In this document: in pieces, positions 33,500 through 35,081 of the stretch | How the letters are laid out: every line of letters begins with the position of its first letter | Numbering within the stretch: position 1 is the first letter of the stretch | Source of the DNA: a virus | Reading direction: 5' to 3' (one strand) | Length of the DNA stretch: 35,081 nucleotides | IMG/VR virus record: IMGVR_UViG_3300010370_000113 | Coordinates: 1 to 35,081 of that record | The notes under the pieces: generated by a model | The model's input: the letters and a program-made list of their open reading frames with translations, nothing else | The model's database searches: none | Told to the model about the DNA's origin: nothing | Translations under genes and position numbers: made by a program

Positions 33500-33927
33500 A
33501 AATGACAAAGAAATTTGAAAAATTGAACGATGCCTTTAACGTTGAAAGTGAAATAGTATCCGTTGATAGTAAAAGTGAAATTGAAAAAATAGAAAAAATA
33601 GCATCTGCCGTTGATGATATTAAAAAAGATTATGATTACACAAGAGGTAACCTTTATTCTTTAATAGAAAAAGGACAAGAAGCAATTGATGGAATTCTTG
33701 AACTAGCTCAGGAAAGTGAGATGCCTCGTGCCTATGAGGTTGCTGGACAATTGATCAAAAACGTCGCTGATGCTACAGACAAGTTAATGGATCTCCAGAA
33801 AAAACTTAAAGATATAGAAGAAGAGAAGCAAAAAGGACCTACAACTGTCAATAATGCTTTGTTTGTGGGATCCACAGCAGAATTAGCAAAACTTCTAAAA
33901 CAACAAACGGATAATGAAAACGTTTAA
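33496..33927 (+). CDS. 16: Small terminase subunit gp16
   Basis: This 143-residue protein corresponds to T4 gp16 (164 residues), the small terminase that regulates the gp17 motor and DNA cutting. It is almost entirely helical. The central pair KKDYDYTRGNLYSLIEKGQE and MPRAYEVAGQLIKNVADATD, followed by LMDLQKKLKDIEEEK, is typical of cyanophage gp16 and forms the coiled-coil hairpin that assembles into rings. The C-terminal NNALFVGSTAELAKLLKQ is also conserved. Start ATGA overlaps the gp15 stop. No strong Shine-Dalgarno is seen, so it is probably coupled to gp15. gp17 is not in the window. Confidence 0.92.
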   Translation: MKMTKKFEKLNDAFNVESEIVSVDSKSEIEKIEKIASAVDDIKKDYDYTRGNLYSLIEKGQEAIDGILELAQESEMPRAYEVAGQLIKNVADATDKLMDLQKKLKDIEEEKQKGPTTVNNALFVGSTAELAKLLKQQTDNENV

Positions 33928-34069
33928 GCAGTTTCAAGAAGACTGGAGTAATAAATATAAAAAGAGTATTGATTGCTCAAATCCAAAAGGATTCTCTCAA
34001 CGTGCTCATTGTGCGGCGAGAAGAAAAAGGGCAAGAGGTGAACAGACTAAATCAAAACCAGTTGAATAA
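33914..34069 (+). CDS. Small basic protein with CSNPKGFSQRAHC motif, 51 aa
   Basis: ATG at 33914, inside the 3' end of gp16, opens a 51-residue frame that is too short for most gene callers. It reads MKTFKQFQEDW followed by KKSIDCSNPKGFSQRAHCAA and a basic tail. The two cysteines (C21, C33) and the CSNPKGFSQRAHC motif are a recurring element in small proteins of T4-like cyanophages and pelagiphages. Its stop overlaps the next start (TAATG). It may serve head packaging by position, but no function is known. Confidence 0.75.
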   Translation: MKTFKQFQEDWSNKYKKSIDCSNPKGFSQRAHCAARRKRARGEQTKSKPVE

Positions 34070-35081
34070 TGCCCAAATTCAAGAAACACAAAACAGTTGA
34101 GCAAATTGCAAAGAAGCATCGTCTTGATGTTTCTTTTATACAAAAGCAACTTGATATGGGAGAACCTATTGAGCATGAACACACTCAAGATCATGATTTG
34201 GCAAGAGACATTGCTCTTCAACATCTTGATGAAATTCCAGATTATTATACTCGCTTGAAGAAGATGGAAGCAGATGCTAAAAAGCATCATAAAAAATTCA
34301 AAGATATGAAAGAAAATATTAAACCAGGTAATCTTCATGGATGGTTTCAAGATTCTGAATCAAAAGATAAAAAACCTGGTTGGGTTAATGTTGTAACTGG
34401 AGGAACGTGTGCAAGTGATGAACCGGGTGAAGGAGTTCCTAAATGTGTTTCGTCTGAAAAAAGAAAAAGCATGACTCCTGCAGAAAGACGTTCAGCAGCA
34501 AGAAGAAAAAAGGCAGCAGATCCCGAACAACAAGAAAAGACAGGTGCTGCAAAACCAACATATGTTTCTACCGATTCACCTAAAAAGAAAATGAAAGAAG
34601 AAATGGACGTACAAGAAGCAAAAGACAAACCAGGTAAAGGTAGTGGCAAAAAAGATGCTTGTTATCACAAAGTAAAGTCTCGCTATAGCGTTTGGCCAAG
34701 TGCCTATGCATCTGGAGCACTTGTAAAATGTCGTAGGGTTGGTGCAGACAACTGGGGAACTAAATCGGAGGAAACAATGCACGAAGAAGAAAGATACTGC
34801 CCTTTATGCGATAAAAGAGAAACAAGATCTGAATGCTCTTACGGAGAAAAAGCATGGGATAAAGTTTCTGTTAAAGATGAAGAATATTCAATGGCAAGAT
34901 CAGAACTCAAAACTATTGAAGATGCGGTAAAAAGGATTAAATCAAAAGTTGCTAGAGGTGAGGGTGACTTAGAAGCGTGGGTTCAATCAAAAATCACTAA
35001 AGCAGCAGACTATATCGACACTGCAGCAGACTATATTGCAAGTGGTGAAATGGAAGAATCTTTTGGGTATGAGATAGATCC
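34069..35081 (+). CDS. Multidomain basic protein, N-terminal 337 aa, runs off the window
   Basis: The frame starts at the ATG overlapping the previous stop and is open to the window edge. Residues 13-75 look like DUF5661 (HEHTQDHDLARDIALQHLDE then YYTRLKKME). Residues 104-169 hold WVNVVTGGTCASDEPG and KRKSMTPAERRSAARRKKAA, a basic linker style seen in these phages. Residues 185-232 are DUF5872-like (DACYHKVKSRYSVWPSAYAS then GALVKCRRV). Next comes a possible metal site (C244, C247, C256 in YCPLCDKRETRSECSYG) and a helical region with AWVQSKITKAADYIDTAADY. The order of modules between gp16 and the expected gp17 suggests a virion or head-related role, but that is inference. The C terminus is unseen. 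Confidence 0.75.
   Translation, partial: MPKFKKHKTVEQIAKKHRLDVSFIQKQLDMGEPIEHEHTQDHDLARDIALQHLDEIPDYYTRLKKMEADAKKHHKKFKDMKENIKPGNLHGWFQDSESKDKKPGWVNVVTGGTCASDEPGEGVPKCVSSEKRKSMTPAERRSAARRKKAADPEQQEKTGAAKPTYVSTDSPKKKMKEEMDVQEAKDKPGKGSGKKDACYHKVKSRYSVWPSAYASGALVKCRRVGADNWGTKSEETMHEEERYCPLCDKRETRSECSYGEKAWDKVSVKDEEYSMARSELKTIEDAVKRIKSKVARGEGDLEAWVQSKITKAADYIDTAADYIASGEMEESFGYEID

Noticed and set aside
33950-33957. AATAAATA octamer upstream of the last gene
   Set aside because: It lies inside the 51-residue gene, over 100 bases before the next start. It could be a late promoter, but the evidence is no better than chance.
34739-34930. 63-codon plus-strand frame near the right edge
   Set aside because: It is out of frame with the DUF5872-like protein, whose own frame is open throughout and carries recognisable motifs.

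Overview
The window reads as part of a T4-like cyanophage (cyanomyovirus) genome. The right five sixths is an uninterrupted plus-strand late operon of tail and neck genes in T4 order: gp25, gp6, a giant gp7-position protein, gp8, a very large DUF4815 protein in the gp10 position, gp13, gp14, gp15 and gp16. Small genes of the kind typical of Synechococcus and Prochlorococcus myoviruses sit among them. The DNA is AT-rich, genes abut or overlap by 1-14 bases, and octamers of the T4 late-promoter type (NATAAATA) stand before gp25, gp8, gp13 and gp15. I recognised the proteins from motifs and gene order; no database search was possible.

Layout. 1-323: the end of a plus-strand operon of small genes. 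320-1129: a GIY-YIG homing endonuclease on the minus strand. 1130-1654: a structured intergenic stretch with a consensus sigma70 promoter reading left, a terminator and nested inverted repeats. 1655-2272: an unrecognised minus-strand gene. 2281-2312: two back-to-back TATAAATA late promoters. 2345-2851: a gene-free stretch holding an exact 72-bp periodic repeat array and a near-perfect sigma70 promoter, then a 55-residue protein gene. 3020-3489: a second gene-free stretch with another repeated motif, partly at 53-bp spacing. 3490-3990: three tiny genes. 4040-4516: an HNH homing endonuclease with its own sigma70 promoter. 4521-6000: a glycosyltransferase-like gene and four small genes. 6027-33927: baseplate, neck and small terminase genes. 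33914-35081: a small basic protein and the start of a multidomain basic protein that runs off the window, where the large terminase gp17 would be expected next.

How the genes work together. gp25, gp6, the giant protein, gp8 and the DUF4815 protein should form the baseplate wedges and their outer appendages. gp13 and gp14 form the neck that joins head and tail, gp15 caps the tail sheath, and gp16 starts DNA packaging. Short beta-rich repeat modules (a GxGY module, an HGFxxGD module, an RG-T-H-G-PV module and an SGxTAxV module) recur across the giant protein, gp8, the DUF4815 protein, gp14 and gp15. They enlarge several of these well beyond their T4 counterparts, which suggests a shared set of surface modules spread along the virion.

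The least explained parts are the two intergenic repeat arrays (2459-2730 and 3131-3360), the switch-like inverted repeats at 1430-1545, and a cluster of DnaA-box-like sequences at 1183-1223.
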